Shown here in pieces: positions 1 to 6,900 of a stretch of DNA of 17,436 nucleotides. Position 1 is the stretch's first letter, and every line of letters begins with the position of its first letter. Location: the NCBI GenBank assembly GCA_902489925.1, contig CABUBX010000027.1:1-17436 (forward strand), in the 5' to 3' direction. The stretch is from an uncultured Lachnospiraceae bacterium. GTDB lineage: Bacteria > Bacillota > Clostridia > Lachnospirales > Lachnospiraceae. Below the pieces are notes generated by a model. It did not search any database. It saw nothing but the letters and a program-made list of their open reading frames with translations, and had not been told where the DNA came from. Position numbers and translations under genes: made by a program.

Positions 1-35
1 TAGCATAAAAAAGCTAATTTGAAACAGACTTCTAA

Positions 36-248
36 TTTGCGTGGATTATACTAGTTACCCACGATATTTCCGAAGCCATCAGCTTCTGTGACCGTGTCAT
101 CATTCTGACAAAACGTCCGGGTACAATTAAAAAGCTTGTACCGATTCATCTGACACTCAAAGATAAAACACCGCTTAAAGCGCGCAGCGCACCTGAATTT
201 CGAAATTATTTCAACGAATTGTGGGGTGAACTTCATGAAGAAAAATAA
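36..248 (+). pseudogene. 3' remnant of ABC transporter ATPase (NitT/TauT/SsuB type)
   Basis: The reading frame ending at the TAA at 246-248 encodes the C-terminal part of an ABC ATPase. It contains VTHDISEAI, the H-loop histidine motif that follows Walker B, and continues through DRVIILTKRPG, typical of the nitrate/sulfonate/taurine importer ATPases. Walker A, signature and Walker B motifs are missing. In-frame stops lie at 6-8, 15-17 and 33-35, and neither other forward frame of bases 1-50 shows ATPase sequence, so homology starts only at about 40-54. The gene is therefore truncated by a rearrangement, or the first bases are an assembly junction. It overlaps the permease gene by 14 bases, as expected for a coupled ATPase-permease operon. 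The family assignment is good; whether it is a true pseudogene is uncertain. Confidence 0.7.
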
Positions 249-1041
249 GCCTGCGCCAAACATGACACAGACCGAATTTATACGCCGACACAAACGAAAC
301 AGGCGTCTTGTCACCTTATATCGTATTCTTATATTTATTTTTATATTCGCGTTTTGGGAGATTGCAGCCCAAACAGGCCTGATTGATGCCTTTATTTTCA
401 GCAGTCCGACAAGAATTGCCAAAGCCTTTATTTCACTTCTTCCCGACGGTGCTATTTTTATGCATATGGGCATCACACTATTCGAAACATTTATAAGCTT
501 TCTGCTCGTTCTTGTCCTCGGTATTATCACGGCTGTCGTTTTATGGTGGAATAAGAAAATATCTGATGTCTTAGAGCCTTACCTTGTTGCCCTAAACAGC
601 CTTCCGAAAACGGCACTGGCACCAATTCTTATTGTATGGCTCGGCAACAACATGAATACAATTGTTGTCTGCGCTATTTTACTTGCCGTTTTCGGGACAA
701 TTATTAATCTTTATGCGGCATTTACAACAACTGACCCCGATAAAATTCTTCTCGTCCGCACACTGGGCGGAACTAAAAAAGATACGCTTATCAAAGTTGT
801 TCTGCCCGAAAACTTTCCGGCACTTATCGGCGCCATGAAAATCAACGTCGGTCTGTGCCTTGTCGGCGTCATCATCGGTGAATTTCTCGCCGCCAACGCA
901 GGTCTCGGCTATCTCATAATTTACGGCAGTCAGGTTTTTAAACTGGACTGGGTAATGATGTCCATTATCATTCTCTGTCTCACCGCCGCCGTCTTGTATA
1001 AAATCATTGATGCCGCCGAGAAAAAATATAAAACTCTATAG
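235..1041 (+). CDS. ABC transporter permease, NitT/TauT (SsuC-like) family
   Basis: This is the membrane subunit of an importer for a small organic substrate (sulfonate, nitrate, taurine or pyrimidine-precursor class; the substrate cannot be read from sequence). From ATG 235 it has 268 residues, normal for the family. The N-terminus is basic, the first membrane span is about residues 27-48, and five or so further hydrophobic segments follow. Residues 167-192 hold the cytoplasmic coupling loop, with the family's EAA-like pattern around RTLGGTKKDTLIKVVLP. ATG 235 is preferred over the in-frame GTG at 226 because GGGGTGA lies just upstream of it. It overlaps the ATPase stop, so the two were co-translated. 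No substrate-binding protein gene follows; it may lie upstream, outside the window. With the ATPase broken, the importer may be non-functional or may borrow another ATPase. Confidence 0.9.
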   Translation: MKKNKPAPNMTQTEFIRRHKRNRRLVTLYRILIFIFIFAFWEIAAQTGLIDAFIFSSPTRIAKAFISLLPDGAIFMHMGITLFETFISFLLVLVLGIITAVVLWWNKKISDVLEPYLVALNSLPKTALAPILIVWLGNNMNTIVVCAILLAVFGTIINLYAAFTTTDPDKILLVRTLGGTKKDTLIKVVLPENFPALIGAMKINVGLCLVGVIIGEFLAANAGLGYLIIYGSQVFKLDWVMMSIIILCLTAAVLYKIIDAAEKKYKTL

Positions 1042-1085
1042 CCAAATAACGTTTTGCTTAATAAACCTTTTACTCAAGATAAAGG

Positions 1086-1127
1086 GGGTATTGCAAACAG
1101 GTTAACCATCACCTTTTTGCAATACCC
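1086..1127. terminator. Hairpin between convergent genes (bidirectional terminator candidate)
   Basis: A perfect 12-bp stem (GGGTATTGCAAA at 1086-1097 with TTTGCAATACCC at 1116-1127) is extended, after one mismatch, by AGGT/ACCT around an 8-base loop. It sits between the stop of the permease gene and the stop of the minus-strand gene at 1145. Neither side has a clean T-run, so termination strength is uncertain, but the position suits a shared terminator. Confidence 0.6.
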
Positions 1128-1144
1128 TCATAAACTTTATCTGC

Positions 1145-1603
1145 CTATAGCTGCCGCACTTTATCGGCATACGAAAACTGACGTATATCCTCTGCCAGCT
1201 TTTCCTCGAGCTGCACAAGCTCTTTGGCAATCGCTTTTGTTTTTTCATCTGCCGCCTTATACTGATTCAAATATTTATTAAGTGACTTAACGCCCATATG
1301 GCAGCCATCGGTTATCAAATCTGCGATTGTTTCATCCGAAGCATCTATTGCCAGTTTCATCTTTGTTTTCACCCATGACATCCCCTTAGCCATCAGCTTC
1401 GGTTCTTTTCCGTCATCGTGATATTGCTCTAGCAACGCTTGAATTTCATTCTCCAGCTTACAATGCCTGTTTCGACACTCCAAAAGGCACTCCCGAAAAT
1501 CAAAGTTATGGACATTATCCAGTACATCCTCAATAGAAGACACCCCCATTTTGATGCCCGCATCACATTCTCTGAGCAATTTTATTGTATCATCTTCAAT
1601 CAT
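1145..1603 (-). CDS. Small, mostly helical protein, possibly ferritin-like (DUF2383-like)
   Basis: A 152-residue soluble protein with no signal peptide. It is almost entirely helix-forming: four or five amphipathic segments at about 1-28, 33-64, 66-93, 95-118 and 122-148, separated by short turns, which fits a ferritin-like four-helix bundle. The pattern of a conserved GIKMGVSS early and GCHMGVKSLNKYLNQY late recalls DUF2383-type proteins, but I recognise this only loosely and cannot confirm metal ligands. The start follows AAAGGAG, at a slightly long spacing of 13. It lies 71 bases downstream of the anti-sigma gene with no clear terminator or promoter between them, so it may be the third gene of the sigma operon and a target or accessory of that stress response. 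Function is unknown. Confidence 0.75.
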   Translation of the reverse strand: MIEDDTIKLLRECDAGIKMGVSSIEDVLDNVHNFDFRECLLECRNRHCKLENEIQALLEQYHDDGKEPKLMAKGMSWVKTKMKLAIDASDETIADLITDGCHMGVKSLNKYLNQYKAADEKTKAIAKELVQLEEKLAEDIRQFSYADKVRQL

Positions 1604-1674
1604 TGATTTTATTCAACTCCTTTGACTCTGTCGCTCAGAAAAATTATCTGCTTTTTTTCGGAATTTATTCCCGC

Positions 1675-2832
1675 TTACCCATAAATGCTCATTTTAACGT
1701 CCTTAACAATCACCGACTCAATTTCTTCGCTCTCTAAAAGCGCAATCATCGCATCCCGCTTTAATGATTCGGAAAAGCCTGACACTGTAATTTCGTCGGC
1801 AGTTTTTTCGCTTTCATCCCGCATGATTTCTTTCATATCCCTCACCTGAAGCTTCGTAATTCCAAAGCTTCCAAGAGCCATATCAAGAAATTCTTCATTA
1901 TCTAAAAGCACTTTCAGCGACGCACTGTAATAAGCAGCTTTTGCCTTTGCTTTCTCTGACGGGGAAACATTTTCATCATACTCCAGCTGAATGCCCGGAT
2001 ATTTTTCCAAAAATGCTTTGCCCAGACCGTGACCCTCATTCCTCATCCCGCCTATGCCAAGCGGCGGCATTATCGAGCCTTTTTCCGGTCCTACTGTGCA
2101 CAAATAGCCCATATCAATTTTGAGGTCATCGGCAAATTCATAAAGCGCATCAAGGCTTTTTTCATTTTTCAAAAGACATTGAACTGAAATAATCGCCGAT
2201 TTGGGCATTTCTTCAAGTTCTTTAATAACTTCTTCCGGTTTTTGACGCCATTCATCAAAAGCCCCCGAAAAAGTCGTTCCCACAATAAAAGGTGTCGCGA
2301 GATTTTCCTGTGCATTATCCACAATATGCATCTTTCCCCATCGAAGCTCTATGTAATCACCTGCTTTACCTAAGTGTACCGGTTCATCGTCATAGACGCT
2401 TCCAAAAACTATCGGTATTTCATAATTTCCAAAGCCGGTTTTTTTAGCATTTGCTTCACCTGCCGGCATATAAACATAGTGCTCAGGCATAAAAAGAGTA
2501 TCCATCACCTGCATCAGAAAACCAAAATCATCCTTGCCTTCATTACCGTTGTCAAGGTCAAGCGTCTTAATATCCCACGGATTAAAACAGGTCATATAAG
2601 CAAGGCCGGAAACAGCAGCGCAAAGGCCGCCTACAGTAAGTCCGCCAATCACCAGAATTTTTAATATGCTTTTATAAAAAGTAAATTCTATCTTCTTTTT
2701 CAGCTTTTGGGGTGACAGATTTGGCTTTTGAATATCCAAATCAAGCAAATCATCAAGACGTCCTTCGTCCGTAATTTTTGCTATATTTTCCCTATTCTCC
2801 TTACGCGTCTTATTTTCCTTCGGATTCGTCAT
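1675..2832 (-). CDS. Membrane anti-sigma factor, sigma-regulator N/C-domain type
   Basis: A 385-residue protein with a charged cytoplasmic N-terminus (1-50), one transmembrane helix at about 56-80, and an extracytoplasmic domain of some 300 residues. This topology, together with immediate coupling to an ECF sigma gene, is that of anti-sigma factors which hold their sigma at the membrane. The outer domain resembles the Firmicutes sigma-factor-regulator C-terminal family (Bacillus YhdL-like); I make that assignment from memory of the family. Its ATG overlaps the sigma stop by four bases (ATGA), and GGGAGGG lies 7 bases upstream inside the sigma gene. There is no zinc anti-sigma HxxxCxxC motif, so binding probably uses another N-terminal fold. 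The inducing signal is unknown; an envelope stress is the usual case. Confidence 0.82.
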   Translation of the reverse strand: MTNPKENKTRKENRENIAKITDEGRLDDLLDLDIQKPNLSPQKLKKKIEFTFYKSILKILVIGGLTVGGLCAAVSGLAYMTCFNPWDIKTLDLDNGNEGKDDFGFLMQVMDTLFMPEHYVYMPAGEANAKKTGFGNYEIPIVFGSVYDDEPVHLGKAGDYIELRWGKMHIVDNAQENLATPFIVGTTFSGAFDEWRQKPEEVIKELEEMPKSAIISVQCLLKNEKSLDALYEFADDLKIDMGYLCTVGPEKGSIMPPLGIGGMRNEGHGLGKAFLEKYPGIQLEYDENVSPSEKAKAKAAYYSASLKVLLDNEEFLDMALGSFGITKLQVRDMKEIMRDESEKTADEITVSGFSESLKRDAMIALLESEEIESVIVKDVKMSIYG

Positions 2833-3323
2833 AAATATCCCTCCCTTTTTGCCGTTTCAAGCAGCTTTTTCCGGACACGATGCCGTACAACTCTTACATG
2901 CGCCGCCGAAATACCTACAAGGCGCGCTATCTGTCCGTCATCCATACTTCCTGCTACCGTCAATATCATAATTTCCCGCTCTGTCTGAGGCAGCTTATAA
3001 ATCTCACTGTAAATCCAGCGCTGCCTCTCATTGCTAATATAATTATCGAGGATGTTCTCCGCAGAGGCAACCCATTCAAGCACCCCTTCTCCGTCATCGA
3101 TATATCGGGATTTTCTGCGAAAATCATCAATAAACAAATGCTTCATCACTGTCATCAGCCAGCCGACAATATTTCCGCTGCCATTATAGCTTATAAAGGC
3201 TTTAACAAAGGTATCGGCAGCCAAATCCTCCGCATCATGCTTATTTTTAGTCAGTGAAAGTGCATAAAGCATTAACGGCCTGTAATACTGCTCATAAATC
3301 TTCTCAAAGTCTTTATTGTCCAT
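2829..3323 (-). CDS. ECF (sigma-70 family) RNA polymerase sigma factor
   Basis: A 164-residue protein of normal ECF size. Region 2 spans about residues 8-75, with DAEDLAADTFVKAF (core binding) and WLMTVMKHLFIDDFRRKSR (-10 recognition). Region 4 spans about 105-158, with LPQTEREIMIL and a helix-turn-helix DDGQIARLVGISAAHVRVVRHRVRKKL that reads the -35 box. The start follows a strong AGAGGGGGTG ribosome binding site. Only about 50 bases separate its ATG from the terminator of the upstream yaaA operon, so its promoter must lie in that short gap; ECF factors usually activate their own operon. The partner gene for the anti-sigma overlaps its 3' end. The exact ECF group is not assigned. Confidence 0.93.
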   Translation of the reverse strand: MDNKDFEKIYEQYYRPLMLYALSLTKNKHDAEDLAADTFVKAFISYNGSGNIVGWLMTVMKHLFIDDFRRKSRYIDDGEGVLEWVASAENILDNYISNERQRWIYSEIYKLPQTEREIMILTVAGSMDDGQIARLVGISAAHVRVVRHRVRKKLLETAKREGYL

Positions 3324-3374
3324 GCGCTTTCACCCCCTCTTACTTTTATAACGGTACATCAGAAAAAATATTAC

Positions 3375-3403
3375 AAAAAGGGCAGAAAATCTGCCCTAAA
3401 AAA
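3375..3403 (-). terminator. Intrinsic terminator of the yaaA operon
   Basis: The stem GGGCAG/CTGCCC (3380-3385 with 3391-3396) encloses a 5-base loop. On the minus strand it is followed by TTTTT and preceded by a run of A-pairing T, so it could stop transcription in either direction. It lies just past the stop of yaaA and before the sigma gene, separating the two operons. Confidence 0.85.
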
Positions 3404-3431
3404 TATAAATAACCTATGATGTTCTTCGCCG

Positions 3432-4208
3432 CTATTTTTTTACAAATACAAATAATTCTTCATCTGACAAAGCTTCCTCAAAGAGGTAGCCTAACCGCTT
3501 AAATTCTTTGAGCTGTTCAACCTTTAAAACATGATTTTGAGCCATAAAGCGAACCATCTCGCCTCTTGCAATCTTTGCCTGCGTTGCCTTTTGTACAAGC
3601 TTTCCGCTCTGATTATACTCACAAAAGTTACAGGTCACATACTTAAAATCCGGAAAATTATAAAAACCTTTTTTTCGAAGCGCTGACAGCGGACGCTCTA
3701 CGCATTTTGAATATTCCTTTGATGCCAGATTCACAATACAATCATTATTTTCAGCTACCGCCTTAAAAATTAAATCGCCCCAAAAATCATACAAATTTTT
3801 AAAGCCATCAACCTTAACCTTTGCCTGCATCTCAAGCCTGTAAGATGCAACACCGTCTAACGGAGACAGCACACCATAAAATCCGGAAAGGATTCGCAAA
3901 TGTCGGTTGACATAATCCCACTCCTGTTCCGAAAAGATTCTCGGCGCCATCGACTGATATTGTATCCCGTCATAGGCGATTAAAGCCGGCGTCAGACGTC
4001 TGTTTAAATCCATTGTCTTAAATCGCTCAAAATTTAACGATGCAATCATATCATTGCACTGCCAGAGTGCTTTTGCTTCTTCATAAGTCAAACCGCTGAT
4101 ATAACTTTTAAGCACTGCTGTTTTTTCCATAAACTCAGGCAGCGTTTTCAGGGCAATTGTATCTGTATCTTCAACCATCTTTTTCGCCGGTGAAATTATA
4201 ATTTTCAT
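3432..4208 (-). CDS. yaaA: Peroxide stress protein YaaA (UPF0246/DUF328 family)
   Basis: A 258-residue cytoplasmic protein of the usual family length. The diagnostic N-terminus MKIIISPAKKM is intact, and the internal blocks ALWQCNDMIASLNF, LTPALIAYDGIQYQ and LRILSGFYGVLSPLDG are typical of the family. In Escherichia coli YaaA limits free iron and so Fenton damage during hydrogen peroxide stress, and a DNA-binding activity has been reported; the chemistry is unresolved. It is the last gene of a four-gene operon: its ATG overlaps the HAD phosphatase stop by four bases, and a terminator follows at 3375-3403. No PerR or Fur box is visible at the operon promoter, so stress regulation here is not shown by the sequence. 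Confidence 0.93.
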   Translation of the reverse strand: MKIIISPAKKMVEDTDTIALKTLPEFMEKTAVLKSYISGLTYEEAKALWQCNDMIASLNFERFKTMDLNRRLTPALIAYDGIQYQSMAPRIFSEQEWDYVNRHLRILSGFYGVLSPLDGVASYRLEMQAKVKVDGFKNLYDFWGDLIFKAVAENNDCIVNLASKEYSKCVERPLSALRKKGFYNFPDFKYVTCNFCEYNQSGKLVQKATQAKIARGEMVRFMAQNHVLKVEQLKEFKRLGYLFEEALSDEELFVFVKK

Positions 4209-4867
4209 TGGATTTTCCTCTCTTTTTCTATGAGTGCTTTAATCTCGCCAAGGCTTTTAATACAGGCTGTCAATATGGCCGAAAGCACTTCATCAGGTCC
4301 GGTTAAATCGGGCACCATCACAACCGCACAGCCGGCCTGATATGCCGACAATATCCCGTTTGGCGAATCCTCCACCGCCATGCACTCGGACGGTTTCAGA
4401 TGAAGACGCTCGCAGGCATACCGATAAATGTCAGGCATCGGTTTTCCGTGTTCAATCATATCGGCGCAAATAATCTCATCAAACTTCTCATAAAGTCCAA
4501 TCAACTTTAAATATTTCTCAGTTCTTTTAATATCCGACGCCGTCGCCACTGCCGTCTTGATTTTCATAGCCTTCAGCGTATCAAGAATCATATCCGCTTC
4601 CGGCTTTTTTTCGATGCCATCCGAAAGAAGCTTCGGCTCCATCAGCTCTTTTCGCAAATTGCGCACAGCATCATAATCAAACGCCGGGCCAAACATATCC
4701 TCCAAAATCGGTCTGCAAAATTTCCCCGAATAGCTTCTGAGAAATAGTCCGTGTTTTCTTTCCATAGGAAAACCGAGCATCTGTCCGGCCTTTGCCCAAT
4801 ATTTTGTATAATACTTTTCGGTGTCAATAAGGACACCATCCATATCAAATATTACTGCACGAATCAT
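4205..4867 (-). CDS. HAD-superfamily phosphatase, beta-phosphoglucomutase-like
   Basis: A 220-residue cytoplasmic hydrolase. Motif I is FDMDGVLIDTE, with nucleophile Asp8 and acid/base Asp10; motif II is TAS at 109-111; Lys142 is in GKPMPD; motif IV is VEDSPNG, with Asp167. A helical cap lies between motifs I and II (about 15-85), placing it in subclass I with the beta-phosphoglucomutase/phosphatase group. The substrate cannot be deduced: a sugar phosphate or nucleotide is most likely. It starts two bases after the M42 stop and overlaps yaaA by four bases, so it is translationally coupled on both sides. The N-terminal Met-Ile-Arg start directly before motif I is normal for the family. Confidence 0.9.
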   Translation of the reverse strand: MIRAVIFDMDGVLIDTEKYYTKYWAKAGQMLGFPMERKHGLFLRSYSGKFCRPILEDMFGPAFDYDAVRNLRKELMEPKLLSDGIEKKPEADMILDTLKAMKIKTAVATASDIKRTEKYLKLIGLYEKFDEIICADMIEHGKPMPDIYRYACERLHLKPSECMAVEDSPNGILSAYQAGCAVVMVPDLTGPDEVLSAILTACIKSLGEIKALIEKERKIQ

Positions 4868-4869
4868 AT

Positions 4870-5907
4870 CTATGCATCAACTCCGATAAATCCTTTAATC
4901 AATTCAAATGTATTATGCAAACCCTCCTCGTGGGTTCTTTCCATACCGTGTGACGCGTGTACGCCCTGTCCGATTAAGGCACCGCGGATATTGCTGCCGC
5001 CGCCCAGTGCCGCAGATACGTCTGAGCCGTAATGCGGAAATACATCCACCGCATAGGCAAGTCCCTTTTTCTCCGCAATATCTATCAGACTATTTGTCAT
5101 CTCATAGTCGTACGGGCCTGAAGAATCCATAGCGCAAATAGATACCTTATACTCATCGCCGGACAAATCATCGCCGACAGCCCCCATATCCACAGCAAGC
5201 AGCTGGGTAATATCCTGCGGTATACAGCTGGCGCCGTGTCCCACTTCCTCATAGTTACTGATAAGAATTTTCAATGTATCACAAGGCTTGATGCCTGTAT
5301 CCTTCATATACTTCAAAACACCGAACAGTACTGCGGCCGATGCCTTATCATCAAGGTGTCTGGATTTTACAAAGCCGCTTTGTGTATGCTCAAATCTCGG
5401 TGCAAAGCTGATGTAATCACCGACACCAATCCCAAGCGCCAACACATCCTCCTTTGTAAATACCTTTTCATCAAGACGCACAGCCATATTGGCAGCCTTG
5501 CGCTCAAAAGTTTTCGCATCATCATAGACATGGACTGACGGTTCAAGTGTCAATACGGTTCCCGAATAAGTCTTGCCGCAGCGTCTTGCATGAACCTTGC
5601 AGTACTCACCTTCGATTGTCTGCATCATATAGCCGCCGACAGGCATCAGCTTCAGTTGTCCGTCAGAGGTTACAGAGCGCACCATCGCCCCAAGGGTATC
5701 TACATGGGCACACAGGCCTGTCACCTTTTCACACTTTCCCGGCACCTTCACAATCAGGCCGCCCTTTTGTAAAAATTCCGTCTCATAGCCCATCCCTTTT
5801 GCTTCCTCATCAAGAAGCGACAGTACATCCTTGCAATAGCCTGACGGGCTTGGTGTATTTACAAGCTTTTCAATCATTGATACGATATATTCCATATAAT
5901 TATTCAT
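4870..5907 (-). CDS. M42 family metallo-aminopeptidase (glutamyl aminopeptidase/cellulase-M-like)
   Basis: A 345-residue di-metal peptidase that trims N-terminal residues from peptides in the cytoplasm, usually as a large tetrahedral assembly. Metal and catalytic residues are visible: His68 in CAHVDTLG, the bridging Asp186 in SRHLDDKAS, the Glu pair 220-221 in NYEEVGHG, Asp240 in AVDMG and His320 near the end in HASHGMERT. An insert at about 75-180 corresponds to the dimerisation domain of the family. Start and stop coupling is tight: its ATG follows the hydrolase stop with no gap, and GGAGG lies 9 bases upstream. M42 enzymes differ in preference (Glu/Asp, Lys, Leu), and I cannot assign it. 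It was once grouped with cellulase M, an old misannotation. Confidence 0.93.
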   Translation of the reverse strand: MNNYMEYIVSMIEKLVNTPSPSGYCKDVLSLLDEEAKGMGYETEFLQKGGLIVKVPGKCEKVTGLCAHVDTLGAMVRSVTSDGQLKLMPVGGYMMQTIEGEYCKVHARRCGKTYSGTVLTLEPSVHVYDDAKTFERKAANMAVRLDEKVFTKEDVLALGIGVGDYISFAPRFEHTQSGFVKSRHLDDKASAAVLFGVLKYMKDTGIKPCDTLKILISNYEEVGHGASCIPQDITQLLAVDMGAVGDDLSGDEYKVSICAMDSSGPYDYEMTNSLIDIAEKKGLAYAVDVFPHYGSDVSAALGGGSNIRGALIGQGVHASHGMERTHEEGLHNTFELIKGFIGVDA

Positions 5908-6759
5908 TTACTCATCCTCCGAAAATTTGTGATTTTTATCATATATAATGTGAATCTTTTTAATCGGCTTCATCGCCTCATCATCCACAAATATTTTAAA
6001 CAGCTGTGTCCTCCGCCCTGTCCGCGGATGAACAAAGACCTTTGCCTTTTTGTCATCAATGCTTGCAATCGCAAACTCAATCCAGTCAATCAGCTGAGGC
6101 GGCATGACATAGCCGATATGTGAAGATACAATGCCCGAAAGCGGCAGCTTCTTTAAAGAAATCAAATCCGCTGCATAGTCATATAGCGGCGCACTCTGCT
6201 CAAACTGAATCCACAAATTAGGGCTTATATCATCGCCCGACATTAAAAGCCTGCTCAAATCATCATAAAAAACAACACTGCCTCTTGTATGCCCCGGCAA
6301 AAATATGGCCTCCACCATACGGCCGCCAAGGTCAAATACATGATGATTGGAAAGCATTTCAAAATGTCTGTTATTTTGCTTTAAATACCAGTCAATATCA
6401 AGTTCAGGCGGTATCACCGACAAGCCATCCTCCGAACGCTTTGCAAGAAGCGTCTTTGTCGTCAGAGGCTTAACCTCTGTCAGATACCAAAAGTAAGTTG
6501 GCAGCTCATCTTTATTTATGTAAACTGAATTGAACTGATAATTTCCGCCGGCATGGTCAAAATGGCCGTGGGTATTGACAACAATTAAAGGTAAATCTGT
6601 CAATGCCTCAACGGCTTTCTTCAAATCGCCGTAACCATAGCCGGTATCAATCAAAAGCGCCTTTTGGCTTCCGATAATCAGCGTCGTATACACGCCGCCC
6701 GGCTCATAAATGTGATAAATGTTTTCCCCGATTAAATGGGGTGTATAGTATTGACTCAT
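5908..6759 (-). CDS. Metallo-beta-lactamase-fold hydrolase
   Basis: A 283-residue cytoplasmic enzyme with the MBL zinc motif THGHFDHAGG (His64, His66, Asp68, His69), His157 in LPGHTRGS, Asp176 in MSGDD and His214 in SSHIG, giving a complete two-metal site. The C-terminal part after about 225 is a short beta-rich extension. The family includes glyoxalase II-like thioesterases, lactonases and RNases; the lack of RNase J/Z features and the short length favour a small-molecule hydrolase, with substrate unknown. It is the first gene of the operon, with AAGGAAG 9 bases before the ATG and a near-consensus promoter at 6791-6819. Confidence 0.9.
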   Translation of the reverse strand: MSQYYTPHLIGENIYHIYEPGGVYTTLIIGSQKALLIDTGYGYGDLKKAVEALTDLPLIVVNTHGHFDHAGGNYQFNSVYINKDELPTYFWYLTEVKPLTTKTLLAKRSEDGLSVIPPELDIDWYLKQNNRHFEMLSNHHVFDLGGRMVEAIFLPGHTRGSVVFYDDLSRLLMSGDDISPNLWIQFEQSAPLYDYAADLISLKKLPLSGIVSSHIGYVMPPQLIDWIEFAIASIDDKKAKVFVHPRTGRRTQLFKIFVDDEAMKPIKKIHIIYDKNHKFSEDE

Positions 6760-6790
6760 TATGATAACTTCCTTTGCAGTTTCTTGAACA

Positions 6791-6819
6791 ATTATAACAA
6801 ATTCATATCCTTATGACAA
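6791..6819 (-). promoter_or_regulatory. Promoter of the MBL-M42-HAD-yaaA operon
   Basis: On the minus strand the -35 box is TTGTCA (6814-6819, one mismatch) and the -10 box is a perfect TATAAT (6791-6796), separated by 17 bases. It points at the ATG at 6759, leaving a leader of roughly 25 bases. Confidence 0.85.
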
Positions 6820-6839
6820 GCATCGCTCAAAGCTGATAT

Positions 6840-6868
6840 TTGACAGCCGCACCGATTTCTATTAAACT
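6840..6868 (+). promoter_or_regulatory. Promoter of the S1-domain gene
   Basis: A perfect TTGACA (6840-6845), a 17-base spacer and TAAACT (6863-6868, four of six) precede the AGGAGG at 6887-6892. The -35 box is 20 bases from that of the divergent promoter, so the two may compete or share a regulator. Confidence 0.75.
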
Positions 6869-6900
6869 ATAAGTATTATTTGATTCAGGAGGATATTAAA

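Noticed and set aside
226..1041. GTG 226 as the permease start
   Set aside because: GGGGTGA is correctly spaced for ATG 235 and overlaps the GTG itself.
3346..3376. Promoter for the sigma operon: TTGTAA and TTATAA on the minus strand
   Set aside because: The spacer is 19 bases and the -35 partly overlaps the terminator tail; no convincing ECF-type AAC/CGT pair could be fixed by eye.
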